The notes under the pieces were generated by a model. The model had not been told where the DNA came from and made no database searches. It saw nothing but the letters and a program-made list of their open reading frames with translations. Positions 1 to 13,357 of a stretch of DNA of 64,000 nucleotides are shown one piece after another. The position numbers were made by a program, and so were the translations under genes. Each line of letters begins with the position of its first letter. Within the stretch, counting starts at the first letter, position 1. This DNA is from Halorientalis salina (GTDB lineage Archaea; Halobacteriota; Halobacteria; Halobacteriales; Haloarculaceae). The DNA is taken from NCBI RefSeq assembly GCF_005049285.1, contig NZ_SOSC01000001.1, positions 372,001-436,000 of the forward strand, read 5' to 3'.

Positions 1-347
1 TACGTTGCAAACGGCTCGGCGAATACGAACAGCAGGATAGCACAACCGACAGACAGGCCAGTCACGACCTGGAGGCCGGACGCCATGACGCCCTTTCGGT
101 CTGCTTCGTCGTCGAACCGCGGCAAATACCGGCCGACGCCCGTGTTCATCCCGAACAACAGAATGGTGGAAACAAACGACAGCGTAGTGATGCCGATGGT
201 GGCCACGCCGTACGAGGTCCGACCGAGTAACTGTGCGATGAGAACTTTCGCCACGAACGAGATTCCGAGTTCGAGAACGAGTCCGGCGAACAACAGGACG
301 CCACTCTTGAACAGTCGCCGAACGATGGAATTCTGTTTCTCAAACAT
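1..347 (-). CDS. Polysaccharide flippase (MATE/Wzx-like), N-terminal part only
   Basis: The frame starts at the ATG at 347 and is still open at the window edge, so only about 115 residues are visible. They begin MFEKQNSIVRRLFKSG, followed by a hydrophobic helix, the segment LLGRTSYGVATIGIT, a second helix, and GVGRYLPRFDDE. This pattern (short basic N-terminus, first helix, G-R-x-x-Y-G, second helix, then R-Y-L-P-x-F) is typical of oligosaccharide flippases of the MOP superfamily, which move lipid-linked sugars across the membrane. The setting beside glycosyltransferases and sulfatase-like genes supports a role in surface glycan or S-layer glycosylation. The substrate cannot be told from this fragment. 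Confidence 0.8.
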   Translation of the reverse strand, partial: MFEKQNSIVRRLFKSGVLLFAGLVLELGISFVAKVLIAQLLGRTSYGVATIGITTLSFVSTILLFGMNTGVGRYLPRFDDEADRKGVMASGLQVVTGLSVGCAILLFVFAEPFAT

Positions 348-405
348 ACCAACGTGGAATCTGGAACGACCGGTCACACGAAGTGTTTTCGCAGCGGTAC
401 TGGAG

Positions 406-1326
406 TCAGTCGGCGTAGCCGAGACTACGGAGTTGCTCCTCGACGTCGGCTGTCATCTGCCGGTCTCCTTCGTCCACCGTCTCCCCCTCGATAACTGCCC
501 AGGGAACTTCACGGAGGGCCGGGTGATGAATGCCGGTCGGATGACCATAGAGTCGCATTGGAAGCAGAGGCATGCGCTCGCCTAAATTGTTTCCGTGATC
601 GGACGTTACGACGGTACGACCCTCGTGGTCAAGAAGGGGTTCGATAGCGTCTAATACGCGTTGGAGATTGTCACCGTAAGCCTCCCAGACCTCGTCGGCG
701 TTTTCGTACCCGAGTCCCACCGCCTCCCAGACATCGGTGGCACCCTGCTTGACCCCCTCAACCGTCACTTCCTCGGTCCCATTGAACTCGGCGTAGCGCA
801 GGTGCGGGGCACCGAGGAACGGGTAGTGGGGCTGGAGGTAGTGGACGATGAGTCGCTTTTCAGGGAACTGTTCGCGGGCATCCAGCGCCGCCTCAGTGAC
901 GTCTTCTGGTGGAACCGTTCCGATTTCTGGGTCGAACGACTCTCGCCAGGGCTCCAGAAAGCAATGGAACGCCGTCTCGACCTGCCGCGAGACGACGGGG
1001 TTGCCGGTGACGTACACGCAGTCAGTCTTCGCTGGACTGCCGAAGTTGGCCTTCACCCACTCGTGTGTCGCGCTCCCGGCACTGTATACTCGCTCGTAAC
1101 TGTCGTAGGTACTCGTGTCTGCGATCTCCTCGAACAGGTCTCCACGGCAGGCGTCCAGCACGAGGAGCGTGTCCCACTCTCGGTCCAGCACGTGAATACC
1201 GTCGTGCTCGTGGAATCGCGACTGGAGCGGGCCGACGATTCGATGTGCTGCTCTGTTTTGCCACCAAGTCGGACGGTCGTAATTCGCCGCGATCTCGTTG
1301 ACGGCGTACTGTAGCTTCTTTAGCAT
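406..1326 (-). CDS. Alkaline-phosphatase-superfamily protein (sulfatase-like), glycan cluster
   Basis: The protein has about 306 residues. An early strand followed by LLVLDACRGDLFEE supplies the first metal-binding acid and probable nucleophile region. A later VVTSDHGNNLGERM matches the D-H-G metal site of the alkaline phosphatase/sulfatase superfamily. I chose the ATG at 1326 (MLKKLQ) because a TATA-like GATTTATC lies about 31 nt upstream, fitting a leaderless transcript; a TTG at 1344 is also possible. Homologues of this type are common in haloarchaeal glycosylation clusters, and a phospho- or sulfo-sugar transfer or hydrolysis role is inferred from context. It shares its 5' intergenic region with the divergent glycosyltransferase gene. 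Confidence 0.75.
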   Translation of the reverse strand: MLKKLQYAVNEIAANYDRPTWWQNRAAHRIVGPLQSRFHEHDGIHVLDREWDTLLVLDACRGDLFEEIADTSTYDSYERVYSAGSATHEWVKANFGSPAKTDCVYVTGNPVVSRQVETAFHCFLEPWRESFDPEIGTVPPEDVTEAALDAREQFPEKRLIVHYLQPHYPFLGAPHLRYAEFNGTEEVTVEGVKQGATDVWEAVGLGYENADEVWEAYGDNLQRVLDAIEPLLDHEGRTVVTSDHGNNLGERMPLLPMRLYGHPTGIHHPALREVPWAVIEGETVDEGDRQMTADVEEQLRSLGYAD

Positions 1327-1356
1327 CGAGGATGTGCGTATCAATCCTGAACTGCG

Positions 1357-1364
1357 GATAAATC
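1357..1364 (-). promoter_or_regulatory. TATA-like box for the sulfatase-like gene at 406-1326
   Basis: The minus strand reads GATTTATC about 31 nt before the ATG at 1326. This is the usual spacing for a leaderless haloarchaeal transcript. Confidence 0.45.
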
Positions 1365-1436
1365 ACTTTCGACTACTCGGCACCGACAGGTTCAAGTCTG
1401 AAACGGCTACCTTTCGATTTATGAGGGAAATGTAAC

Positions 1437-2438
1437 GTGGTTCGGGTCCTCCTCCTCCATACGAACAAATCGTACGCGGAAACCCTAGCCCGAATCGCCT
1501 CGCGAGATCATCCGTCCTACGACGTCGAAGTCGTCTCGCGAGTTCCCGTTTCGCACCGGGTTCGAGCGCTCAGGACCCGTGATTTCGACCTGGTTCAGAC
1601 GGACGAACTCATTGTCAACGGGATGCTCGCCACCGGTGCGTCAGTTCTCTTCGACGTGCCACTCGTCGCCGCGATTCGCGGCTGGGCCGATTACACGAAC
1701 GCCCACGGTCAGTACGGCTGGTTCAAAGACGCCAGTATTCGTGCGCGCACGCGACTTGCCCTCCGCCAGGCGTCCGAGACGATTTTCATCAGCGACACTG
1801 CACGCAAGACGTTCCGGGCACAGTATCCGGTCGACCGGTACTCTGTCGTCGGCAGACCTGTTGACGTCGACCGCTACGGGACCGGGCAAGCAACCGAACG
1901 GGGAACGTTCGACCTTCTCACTGTCACGAATCTCCGATACGAGGAGAAATACGAGGGCGTACTCACGGTATTACGTGCCCTCCGCCCACTGTTTGCGGAA
2001 CGTCCGGACCTGCGATATCGGGTGGCTGGCGGTGGCCAGTATCTGGACGAACTGCACGCGTTTCTCGAGGACTATGAGTTTGCGGACCGCGTCAAGGCCC
2101 TCGGTTTCGTCGACGCCGTCGAAGACGAGTTCGCGAGCGCGGACGGATTCGTATACGTGAGTTTCCTCGACGCCTATCCGACCGTGGTGCTGGAAGCGCA
2201 GGCTGCAGGACTACCCGTAGTCGGTGGTGACGCAGTCGGCGTCCCCGACGTGGTTGGAGACGCTGGCGACATCTGTCCTCCAACGCCTAACGGCGTTCGC
2301 GATGCGCTCGACCGACTCGTCACCGACGACGACCACCGGGAGTCGCTCGCGGCCCAGAGCCGGGAAAAAATGGTCACCTACAATCAAAAGTGCGTCGCCG
2401 GGCACGTTGACGTCTGGGACCGCGTGCGACAGCGGTAG
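1437..2438 (+). CDS. GT4-family glycosyltransferase
   Basis: The protein has 333 residues. It starts at a GTG (MVRVLLLHTNKSYAETLARI) preceded by a GAGGG ribosome-binding-like run. The C-terminal half carries the GT-B/GT4 signature: FDLLTVTNLRYEEKYEG at the domain junction, YRVAGGGQY, VKALGFVDAVEDEFASAD, then a DAYPTVVLEAQAAGLPVV segment containing the E-x7-E-like donor site (E-A-Q-A-A-G-L-P-V-V). It probably transfers an activated sugar during assembly of a lipid-linked surface glycan on the cytoplasmic face. The neighbours are sulfatase-like genes on the opposite strand. GC is lower than in the housekeeping genes to the right, which is common for exchangeable glycan clusters. Confidence 0.9.
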   Translation: MVRVLLLHTNKSYAETLARIASRDHPSYDVEVVSRVPVSHRVRALRTRDFDLVQTDELIVNGMLATGASVLFDVPLVAAIRGWADYTNAHGQYGWFKDASIRARTRLALRQASETIFISDTARKTFRAQYPVDRYSVVGRPVDVDRYGTGQATERGTFDLLTVTNLRYEEKYEGVLTVLRALRPLFAERPDLRYRVAGGGQYLDELHAFLEDYEFADRVKALGFVDAVEDEFASADGFVYVSFLDAYPTVVLEAQAAGLPVVGGDAVGVPDVVGDAGDICPPTPNGVRDALDRLVTDDDHRESLAAQSREKMVTYNQKCVAGHVDVWDRVRQR

Positions 2439-2455
2439 CGCGGCAAACGGGGTCG

Positions 2456-3796
2456 TTACTCCTGATAGCCGAGGTCCCGGAGTCGCTGTGCCACTTGCTC
2501 GTCCATTTCGGCTGTGACCGCTTCGGTACCGACGCGCTGGGCGTGGTCATTGATTTGTTCCGCGAAGTCAGCGCGAACGTCGGGATAGTCTCCGGCGACA
2601 TTTCGTGTTTCGTCCGGGTCGTCTGTGAGGTCGAACAGGCGTTCCTCGCCGTCTTCCATGCGGACGTACTTCCAGTCTGTCGTCCGGAGACCGAACCGGC
2701 GGTCATCTTCGTCGTAGTCGGCCCACTCTGCGATGACGCGGTTGCGGTCGTGGTCACTGCCTGGTGCGAGACTCGTCCCCTGGAAGGCAGCTGGCGTCGG
2801 CGCGTCAGCGTAATCGACGAGGGTGGGTGCGAGGTCAAGTAGTCCGACCATGCCGTCGACCTTACCTCCCGTCTCTCCATCGTCGACGACGAGCGGAACG
2901 TGTAGTACTTCGTCGTAGAACGTTGCTGCGTGGCTGAACTGCCCGTGGTCGAGGAACTCCTCGCCGTGGTCGGCCGTAAATGCCACGACCGGTTCGCTGT
3001 CCCAGGTGTCGCGGACGCCGGTCAGCAACCGGTCGACTTCGGCATCCATGAACGCAATTTCCGCATCGTACAGGTCTACGATGGCCTCGAACTCCTCATC
3101 GGTGACGCCTTCGGGATCTTCGAGCATCTTCCGCCGCAGTCGGATAGCGCGCTCGTCGTCAACCGAGTCGTCTCGGAACTGCCGCTGGTACTGGGCGGGC
3201 GGCGTGTACGGGTGATGGACATCCATGTAGTGAACCCAGAGGAAACGCGGCCCGTCGCCCATCTCTTCGGCCCACTCCAGGGCCATGTCGGTCATCTCAT
3301 CGGCGGAGACGTACGCCGAGCCGAGTTCGACGCCGGCACGGCGCTCAGTGGCGTTGAACGCCGTCTGGAGGAACTGGTAAATCTGGCTGTCGTTGTCGAC
3401 GTGGGTCTTGATGGCTTGTCGAGCACGCGCGAGAAGTGAAGGGTCGGATTTCGAATCGTAGAACCGGTCGAACCCGCGGTCATAGCCGAAGTCAGCCGAC
3501 AGATAGAGGTTCGAGTGAAGGCCAGCAGTCTCGTACCCTGCTTCGGAGAGCGACTCCGCGAGCGTCGTCCGGTCAGCTGAGAGTTGATGGAATCCGCCGT
3601 GACCCAGCGCGTAGGACGAGGTGAGAATCGAGGGAAAGGACGGCCGCGTCGAGCAGCCGTGAGAGAACGCGTTTGTGAACCGTCGACTTTCTGCCGCCAA
3701 GTCGTCAATGGTCGGTGTCGTCTCTCGGTGGTACCCGTAACACCCCACGTGGTCAGCACGGAGAGAATCGACGGTAACGAGGACGATATCGGTCAT
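2456..3796 (-). CDS. Sulfatase-family hydrolase/transferase
   Basis: The protein has 446 residues, starts MTDIVLVTVDSLRADHVG, and ends in the C-terminal R-x-L-x-x-L-G-Y motif usual for haloarchaeal sulfatase-like proteins. The metal site is clear: VTVDSLRADH near residue 10 and FTADHGEEFLDHGQFSHA near residue 275. The nucleophile region reads FSHGCSTRPSFPSIL, which is not the canonical C/S-x-P-x-R formylglycine motif. A Ser or Thr nucleophile, as in phosphonate or phosphodiester hydrolases of the superfamily, is therefore possible. A TATA-like box about 30 nt upstream supports a leaderless start at 3796. The role is probably glycan modification, given the adjacent glycosyltransferases. Confidence 0.85.
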   Translation of the reverse strand: MTDIVLVTVDSLRADHVGCYGYHRETTPTIDDLAAESRRFTNAFSHGCSTRPSFPSILTSSYALGHGGFHQLSADRTTLAESLSEAGYETAGLHSNLYLSADFGYDRGFDRFYDSKSDPSLLARARQAIKTHVDNDSQIYQFLQTAFNATERRAGVELGSAYVSADEMTDMALEWAEEMGDGPRFLWVHYMDVHHPYTPPAQYQRQFRDDSVDDERAIRLRRKMLEDPEGVTDEEFEAIVDLYDAEIAFMDAEVDRLLTGVRDTWDSEPVVAFTADHGEEFLDHGQFSHAATFYDEVLHVPLVVDDGETGGKVDGMVGLLDLAPTLVDYADAPTPAAFQGTSLAPGSDHDRNRVIAEWADYDEDDRRFGLRTTDWKYVRMEDGEERLFDLTDDPDETRNVAGDYPDVRADFAEQINDHAQRVGTEAVTAEMDEQVAQRLRDLGYQE

Positions 3797-3822
3797 ACAT
3801 CCGATGCTTGTGCCGGAGAAGG

Positions 3823-3832
3823 AATATTTTTC
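3823..3832 (-). promoter_or_regulatory. TATA-like box for the sulfatase gene
   Basis: The minus strand reads GAAAAATATT, centred about 31 nt before the ATG at 3796. This A/T run in a GC-rich region is consistent with a leaderless archaeal promoter. Confidence 0.5.
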
Positions 3833-3862
3833 TATGCACCAATCGCTGAAGCATGGACTTTG

Positions 3863-4849
3863 TCATGCCGTAATGCTTTCCAGAGCCAGGACATAGTCTC
3901 TCGTTATCTCTCTCCAGTCGAACCCGGCGACATACGTCTGTAACGCCTGCCCCTTCCCAGATCGGTCCGCCCGCTCGATCGCGCCGGCTACGGATTCGGG
4001 ATCGGTCGTACAGTACTCGACGAGGCCCCCGAACCGTGATTCGGCCCTGCCGGCGAGTTGGACGACCGGCAGCCCCGCCGCCCCGTACTCCAGGACTTTC
4101 AGCGTGTGCGGGTCGTCGACCAGCGAGAGGCCCACATCCGCTAACTGCAAGAGCCCCGGAACCTCCTCGTGTGGCACTGTTCCCAGGAACCGAATCTCCA
4201 CCGAACGTTCGGCAGCGGCTTCCACCTGCGGTTCAAGCGACCCGGCTCCCGCCACCACGAGCGTCCAGTCGTCGAGGCACGCCACGCCCTCGAGCATGGC
4301 CTCGACCGAGTACATCGGTTCCAGTCCCCCGACGTACACCGCCAGGTTCGATGGGACGGTCCCCAGTCGCTCGCGGGCGGCGTCCACGACCGACTCGTCG
4401 GGGGTGGCGAATCGGTCGTAGTCGACGCCGAGGTCGGTCTCGGTGGAGGACGACGCCCGCGCCTGTATCCGTGCGGCTTCCTCGGGATAGACGTAGAAGA
4501 CGTGATCGGCGAGCCTGAACGCGAGGTTTTCGAGGCGTTCGACCAGTGCGACGACTGGCGCTGATTCGGTCTCCCGGAGCTGGCTGATCGGATCGACGTG
4601 GTCTACGACGAGTGGAATCCCGTGGGCCTTCGAGACGCAGAGTGCGGTGATCGCCCCCAGTCGAGTCGTACCGACGACCACGTCGAACCGGCCCCGCTCA
4701 CGAAGGGATTTCGCCACGGTCATCGCCGTCGTCCCGCGGACCTCGACGGTCAAACCCTCGTTTTCGAGATGGGTCGCGATTCGGTCCCGCCCGACACTGA
4801 TGTCGTCGGGCTTGTCCGGCGTCAGCCACAGGACGGAGCGACCGGTCAC
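3863..4849 (-). CDS. GT4-family glycosyltransferase
   Basis: The protein has 328 residues and starts at the GTG at 4849 (VTGRSVLWLTPDKPDDISVGRD). The frame stays open far upstream, but that stretch lies over the coding region of the preceding GT2 gene and looks like a shadow. The GTG overlaps the upstream stop as GTGA, so the two genes are translationally coupled. The protein has a GT-B fold layout: FDVVVGTTRLGAI and PLVVDHVDPIS in the N-terminal domain, LAVYVGGLEPMYSVEAM at the junction, and VEIRFLGTVPHEEVPGLL then KVLEYGAAGLPVVQL in the donor domain. The E-Y-G-A-A-G-L-P-V-V segment replaces the commoner E-A-x-A-x-G-x-P. It probably adds a sugar to a membrane-linked glycan. The donor is unknown. 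Confidence 0.88.
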   Translation of the reverse strand: MTGRSVLWLTPDKPDDISVGRDRIATHLENEGLTVEVRGTTAMTVAKSLRERGRFDVVVGTTRLGAITALCVSKAHGIPLVVDHVDPISQLRETESAPVVALVERLENLAFRLADHVFYVYPEEAARIQARASSSTETDLGVDYDRFATPDESVVDAARERLGTVPSNLAVYVGGLEPMYSVEAMLEGVACLDDWTLVVAGAGSLEPQVEAAAERSVEIRFLGTVPHEEVPGLLQLADVGLSLVDDPHTLKVLEYGAAGLPVVQLAGRAESRFGGLVEYCTTDPESVAGAIERADRSGKGQALQTYVAGFDWREITRDYVLALESITA

Positions 4850-5787
4850 GAACCGGCCCCCCGGAGGGAGTTGTACTTCGTCGCCCCGTAGAGATAGCCG
4901 AACCCGACGACCGCGGTGAAGACGAACAGCATGACCAGTTGCGTGAGCCGCTCGACGCTCGGTCCCCGAACCAGGTTGCGGAGGCGTTCGGGGGCGAACT
5001 CGAACAGGAGATCGCCGAGGAAGGCCGACTCTTCCCCGGTCGAGTCGGGAACGAGGTACTCCATCCCGCGCTTCGAGTAGCCCTGCCAGAACGCCCGATC
5101 CAGCAGCCACCACGGGTCCGTTCGGTACTCGTAGACTTTGTGTGCGACGCGGGCCTCCGGGTTGTAGTACACCCCATTCCCGTACTCGTCGGCGAGGCGC
5201 GCACAGAGCTCCGTTTCGCCGCCCTGGAGGTTTTTGTCGCCCTGTCGGCCGCCGATGTCCGTATCGAACCCGTCCAGTTCGAGGAACACGTCCCGTCGGA
5301 AGGAGATGTTCGAGCCGAACGTGTTGCGGACTTCGCCCGCCCCGTCGGCGAACCCCCGGTGCGTGACGCCGACGAGCCAGTAGAACTCCTCGGGCAGGAA
5401 CCCGGGACGGCCGGCGACCCAGGCTGGCGTCATCTTCCCGCCCGCCGCCAGGGCGTCCTCGCGTTCGTACGTCTCGACGAGTTCCGCGATCCACTCCGAG
5501 TCCGCGATGGCGTCGTCGTCGATGAACGCCACCACGTCGCCAGTTGCGACCCTCGCGCCGTTGTTCCGGCTCTCCAGCAGGCCCACGTTCTCGTCGTTAC
5601 AGTGTGTCACCACGTCACCGCGGTCGCCGTAGTCCTCGCGGAACCGGTCGGCGACGGCCTCGTTCCCGTCGCTGACGAGGACGAGTTCGGTGTCCTCGTA
5701 CGTCTGGTCGAGGACGCTCTCGGCCGCTTCGGTGAAAGCGTCGTAGCGGTCGAGCGTGTGCGTACAGAGGACGACCGAGACGCGCAT
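4846..5787 (-). CDS. GT2-family glycosyltransferase with C-terminal membrane segment
   Basis: The protein has 313 residues from the ATG at 5787 (MRVSVVLCTHTLDRYDAF). It shows the GT-A fold of family 2: VVLCTH, ESVLDQTYEDTELVLVSDG, SRNNGARVATGDVVAFIDDDA (the D-D-D metal and nucleotide site near residue 90), NISFRRDVFLELDGFD and KNLQGGETELCARL (the acceptor-side acids). A hydrophobic helix near residue 290, LFVFTAVVGFGYLYGA, would anchor it to the membrane, as in the haloarchaeal AglE/AglI-type transferases. It is the first gene of a two-gene unit with the GT4 gene that follows through a GTGA overlap. The exact sugar cannot be inferred. Confidence 0.88.
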   Translation of the reverse strand: MRVSVVLCTHTLDRYDAFTEAAESVLDQTYEDTELVLVSDGNEAVADRFREDYGDRGDVVTHCNDENVGLLESRNNGARVATGDVVAFIDDDAIADSEWIAELVETYEREDALAAGGKMTPAWVAGRPGFLPEEFYWLVGVTHRGFADGAGEVRNTFGSNISFRRDVFLELDGFDTDIGGRQGDKNLQGGETELCARLADEYGNGVYYNPEARVAHKVYEYRTDPWWLLDRAFWQGYSKRGMEYLVPDSTGEESAFLGDLLFEFAPERLRNLVRGPSVERLTQLVMLFVFTAVVGFGYLYGATKYNSLRGAGS

Positions 5788-5940
5788 GGTGCGGCGTGCG
5801 CGGTCGGGTCCCAAAACCGTTTTCCTTCGACAGCCGGATCTCCGACGGTGCGCGCCCCACCAGAGTGGACTCCGCCAACGTATCGATCGACCAGTACGCT
5901 CCCCACACGTTTTCACGAACTGAGACCAGAGATATGTTGC

Positions 5941-5947
5941 TTTTTAT
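5941..5947 (+). promoter_or_regulatory. TATA-like box for uspA-like gene
   Basis: TTTTTAT lies 26-32 nt before the ATG at 5973. This matches a leaderless haloarchaeal promoter. Confidence 0.55.
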
Positions 5948-5972
5948 CCCCCTTACGAGTAATGGCGTGTAG

Positions 5973-6401
5973 ATGTACGAATCGATTCTCTTCGCCACGG
6001 ACCGGAGCGATCACGCCGACAGAGTCGGGGAACACGCCATCGATATCGCGCGAACGCGGGATGCGACGCTGCACGTCCTCTCTGTGGTCGACGACCGCGC
6101 CTTCCTGGTCTTGGACGACGACCGCGTCGAGGAAGTCCGAAACGAACTGGAAGAAGACGCGCTTCACGCGGTCGATCAGGCCGTCACGAACGCCCAGGAG
6201 GAGGGCATCAACGCGACCGCGGCCGTCGACGTGGGCCACCCGGCCGAGTGTATCGTCGACTACGTCGAGGAGTCCGACATCGACCTCGTCGTGATGGGCA
6301 CCAGCGGCGACAACTACGAGCGAAACGTCGTCGGCAGCGTCTCCCAGCGCGTCGTCGAGACGTCGCCCGTCCCCGTACTGACCGTCGGTCTCGACGCCTG
6401 A
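5973..6401 (+). CDS. Universal stress protein, UspA family
   Basis: The protein has 142 residues, normal length for a single-domain Usp. It starts MYESILFATDRSDHADRVGEHA and ends with the nucleotide-binding signature: VVMGTSGDNYERNVVGSVSQ, a G-x2-G-x9-G-S/T-like ATP-binding loop, then VVETSPVPVLTV. It is a cytoplasmic protein expected to bind ATP and help in stress or growth arrest; no specific target can be read from the sequence. It is monocistronic, with its own TATA-like box, and converges on gyrA with only a few bases between them. Confidence 0.93.
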   Translation: MYESILFATDRSDHADRVGEHAIDIARTRDATLHVLSVVDDRAFLVLDDDRVEEVRNELEEDALHAVDQAVTNAQEEGINATAAVDVGHPAECIVDYVEESDIDLVVMGTSGDNYERNVVGSVSQRVVETSPVPVLTVGLDA

Positions 6402-6404
6402 ACC

Positions 6405-10964
<4,560 letters not shown>

Positions 10965-13355
10965 ATGACCTCGTTTCAATCGACGCTCGCCGAGGGAGAG
11001 GGGATCGCCGAGGAGTTGGCCGAGTCCCAGCGGTCGATCTCTATCGCCGAGTTCTTCGAGAAGAACCGTCAGATGCTCGGGTTCGATTCGGGTGCCCGGG
11101 GGCTCGTGACTGCCGTCAAGGAAGGCGTCGACAACGCCCTAGACGCGAGCGAAGAAGCCGGTATTCTCCCCGATATCTACGTCGAAATCCAGGAAGCCGG
11201 CGACTACTATCGACTCATCATCGAGGACAACGGGCCGGGGATCACCAAAGAACAGATCCCCAAGATCTTCGGGAAACTGCTCTATGGCTCGCGCTTTCAC
11301 AAACGCGAGCAGAACCGCGGGCAACAGGGGATCGGGATCTCTGCAGCCGTTCTCTACTCACAGCTCACCAGCGGCAAACCCGCCAAAATCACCAGCCGCA
11401 CGCAGCGCGGAACCGACGCGAAGTACTTCGAGCTGACCATCGATACCGACAGCAACGAACCCGAGATCGAAGGCGAGGACACGACCTCCTGGGACCGCCC
11501 GCACGGGACGCGCATCGAACTGGAGATGGAGGGGAACATGCGCGCCCGCCAGCAGCTCCACGACTACATCAAACACACGGCGGTCGTCAACCCCCACGCC
11601 CGCATCGAACTCCGAGAGCCCAGCGAGCACATGAAATACGAGCGGGTGACCGACCAACTCCCCGCCGAAACCGAGGAGATCCGCCCGCACCCCCACGGCG
11701 TCGAACTCGGGACCCTCCAGAAGATGCTCGACGCCACGGATTCGTACTCGGTCTCGGGCTTCGTCCAGGAGGAGTTCACCCGCGTCGGCGGGAAGACCGC
11801 CGATTCGATCATCGACAACTTCCGCGATCGGCACTTCGGGCGCGAGATGGCCTGGAACGCGCCGCGGGAGCACGAAGACGGAGACGTTGCGGCGGCCGTC
11901 GAGGACGCTGTCGCCAACAAGGGCTCGGAAGCCACGAGCGAGTTCGCCGGAGCCGTCGCCGACGCCGTCGACGAGCGGGAACTCGTCGCCCACCACCAGC
12001 TCGTCGAGGTGGTCGCGAGTTTCGCGGAGACGGTCGGCGAGAAACACGACACGACCTTCGGGGACACGGTGCAGGAAAACGCCGTCGAGGCCGCCTGGAC
12101 CGAGATCACCCTGGAACGCACCGCGGACGTGTACAGTCTCGTCGACGGGGCCACGACGGACCGGAAGGACGACGCGCACGTCCAGGGACTGGCCGAGCGG
12201 GTCGCCGCGAAGTTCGAGAACCGGGACGACGACCCGCGCGACCGGATGACCCGCACGGAACTCGAGGAGTACGTCGACAAGTCCGCCGACGACACCGAGG
12301 AGTACGACGACGCGACCTTCGGCGAGAAGGCCCGCGGGAAGGTCGTCGACGCGCTCTGGGACCGGATGCGGACGGTACCCGACGAGGTGCCCAAGATTTC
12401 GGCCATCGCCGAGGACCGCGACATGGCGAGCGAACTCCACGACGCGATGCGCGCGACCGACATCATCGCGCCGCCGACGGGATGTCTCTCGCCGATCACC
12501 GACGACCTGGTCCTGGAGGGACTCAAAAAGGAGTTCGACGCGGACTTCTACTCGTCGACGACCCGTGACGCCTCCGTCCACGGCGGCGACCCGTTCATCG
12601 TCGAGGCCGGTATCGCCTACGGCGGCGACATGGAGGAAGGCGGCAAATCGGAGGTGATGCGCTTTGCCAACCGCGTCCCGCTGGTCTACCAGCGCGGTGC
12701 CTGTGCCATCACCGACGTGGTCAAGGACATCAACTGGCGCAACTACAAACTCGATCAGCCCGGGGGACGGGGCATCCCGAACGGCCCGGCGGTCATCATG
12801 GTCCACGTCGCCTCGACGAACGTCCCCTTCACCAGCGAGTCCAAGGACGCGGTGGCGAACGTGCCCGAGATCGAAGACGAGATCGAACGCGCCATCCGCG
12901 ATTCGGCTCGGGACCTCAAATCCTACCTCAAGAAGCGCCGGTCGATGGAGAAACGCCGGCGCAAACAGGACAAACTCGCGACGATCCTCCCGGCGATGGC
13001 GGACAAACTGGAGGGCGTGACCGGCAAAGGAGAGTTGAACATCGACGACACGCTCGCTCGGATCATGAACAACGTCCTGGTCGAACGCGAGTACGGCGAG
13101 GACTCCGTCCAGTTGACCGTCGAGAACAACGACAGCACGAACGCCCAACTGGAGGTGACCGACATTGTGACCGAGGACCCCGGAGAGGTCGACGGTGCCA
13201 ACGTCGTCGAGATGGACGGCGAGTGGTTCGTGAAGTGGTCGCCGACGGTGAAGGCGGGTGAGGAAGCGACCATCGAGTACGCGGTCAACGGCGAGGCGAC
13301 CTTCGACATCCAGGTCGAGGGCATCGAGGACGAGAAACTGACGGTGGACGCATAA
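10965..13355 (+). CDS. top6B: DNA topoisomerase VI subunit B
   Basis: The protein has 796 residues, close to other haloarchaeal Top6B proteins. The GHKL ATPase begins with [18 protein letters not shown] (N-box) and continues with [39 protein letters not shown] and the switch-lysine region [14 protein letters not shown] helix-two-turn-helix region and the transducer follow, and the C-terminal 100 residues form an Ig-like domain ([16 protein letters not shown]). An acidic insertion near residues 300-490 contains repeats of an FGEKxxxxVVDALW-like unit. The subunit binds ATP and clamps DNA for the type IIB enzyme that decatenates chromosomes. It is followed after two bases by top6A in the same operon. 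Confidence 0.97.
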   Translation: MTSFQSTLAEGEGIAEELAESQRSISIAEFFEKNRQMLGFDSGARGLVTAVKEGVDNALDASEEAGILPDIYVEIQEAGDYYRLIIEDNGPGITKEQIPKIFGKLLYGSRFHKREQNRGQQGIGISAAVLYSQLTSGKPAKITSRTQRGTDAKYFELTIDTDSNEPEIEGEDTTSWDRPHGTRIELEMEGNMRARQQLHDYIKHTAVVNPHARIELREPSEHMKYERVTDQLPAETEEIRPHPHGVELGTLQKMLDATDSYSVSGFVQEEFTRVGGKTADSIIDNFRDRHFGREMAWNAPREHEDGDVAAAVEDAVANKGSEATSEFAGAVADAVDERELVAHHQLVEVVASFAETVGEKHDTTFGDTVQENAVEAAWTEITLERTADVYSLVDGATTDRKDDAHVQGLAERVAAKFENRDDDPRDRMTRTELEEYVDKSADDTEEYDDATFGEKARGKVVDALWDRMRTVPDEVPKISAIAEDRDMASELHDAMRATDIIAPPTGCLSPITDDLVLEGLKKEFDADFYSSTTRDASVHGGDPFIVEAGIAYGGDMEEGGKSEVMRFANRVPLVYQRGACAITDVVKDINWRNYKLDQPGGRGIPNGPAVIMVHVASTNVPFTSESKDAVANVPEIEDEIERAIRDSARDLKSYLKKRRSMEKRRRKQDKLATILPAMADKLEGVTGKGELNIDDTLARIMNNVLVEREYGEDSVQLTVENNDSTNAQLEVTDIVTEDPGEVDGANVVEMDGEWFVKWSPTVKAGEEATIEYAVNGEATFDIQVEGIEDEKLTVDA

Positions 13356-13357
13356 CA

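Noticed and set aside
4850-5494. N-terminal extension of the GT4 gene at 3863
   Set aside because: The extra 214 codons lie over the GT2 gene in another frame and read as Arg/Gly-rich shadow. The GTGA junction gives a good start at 4849.
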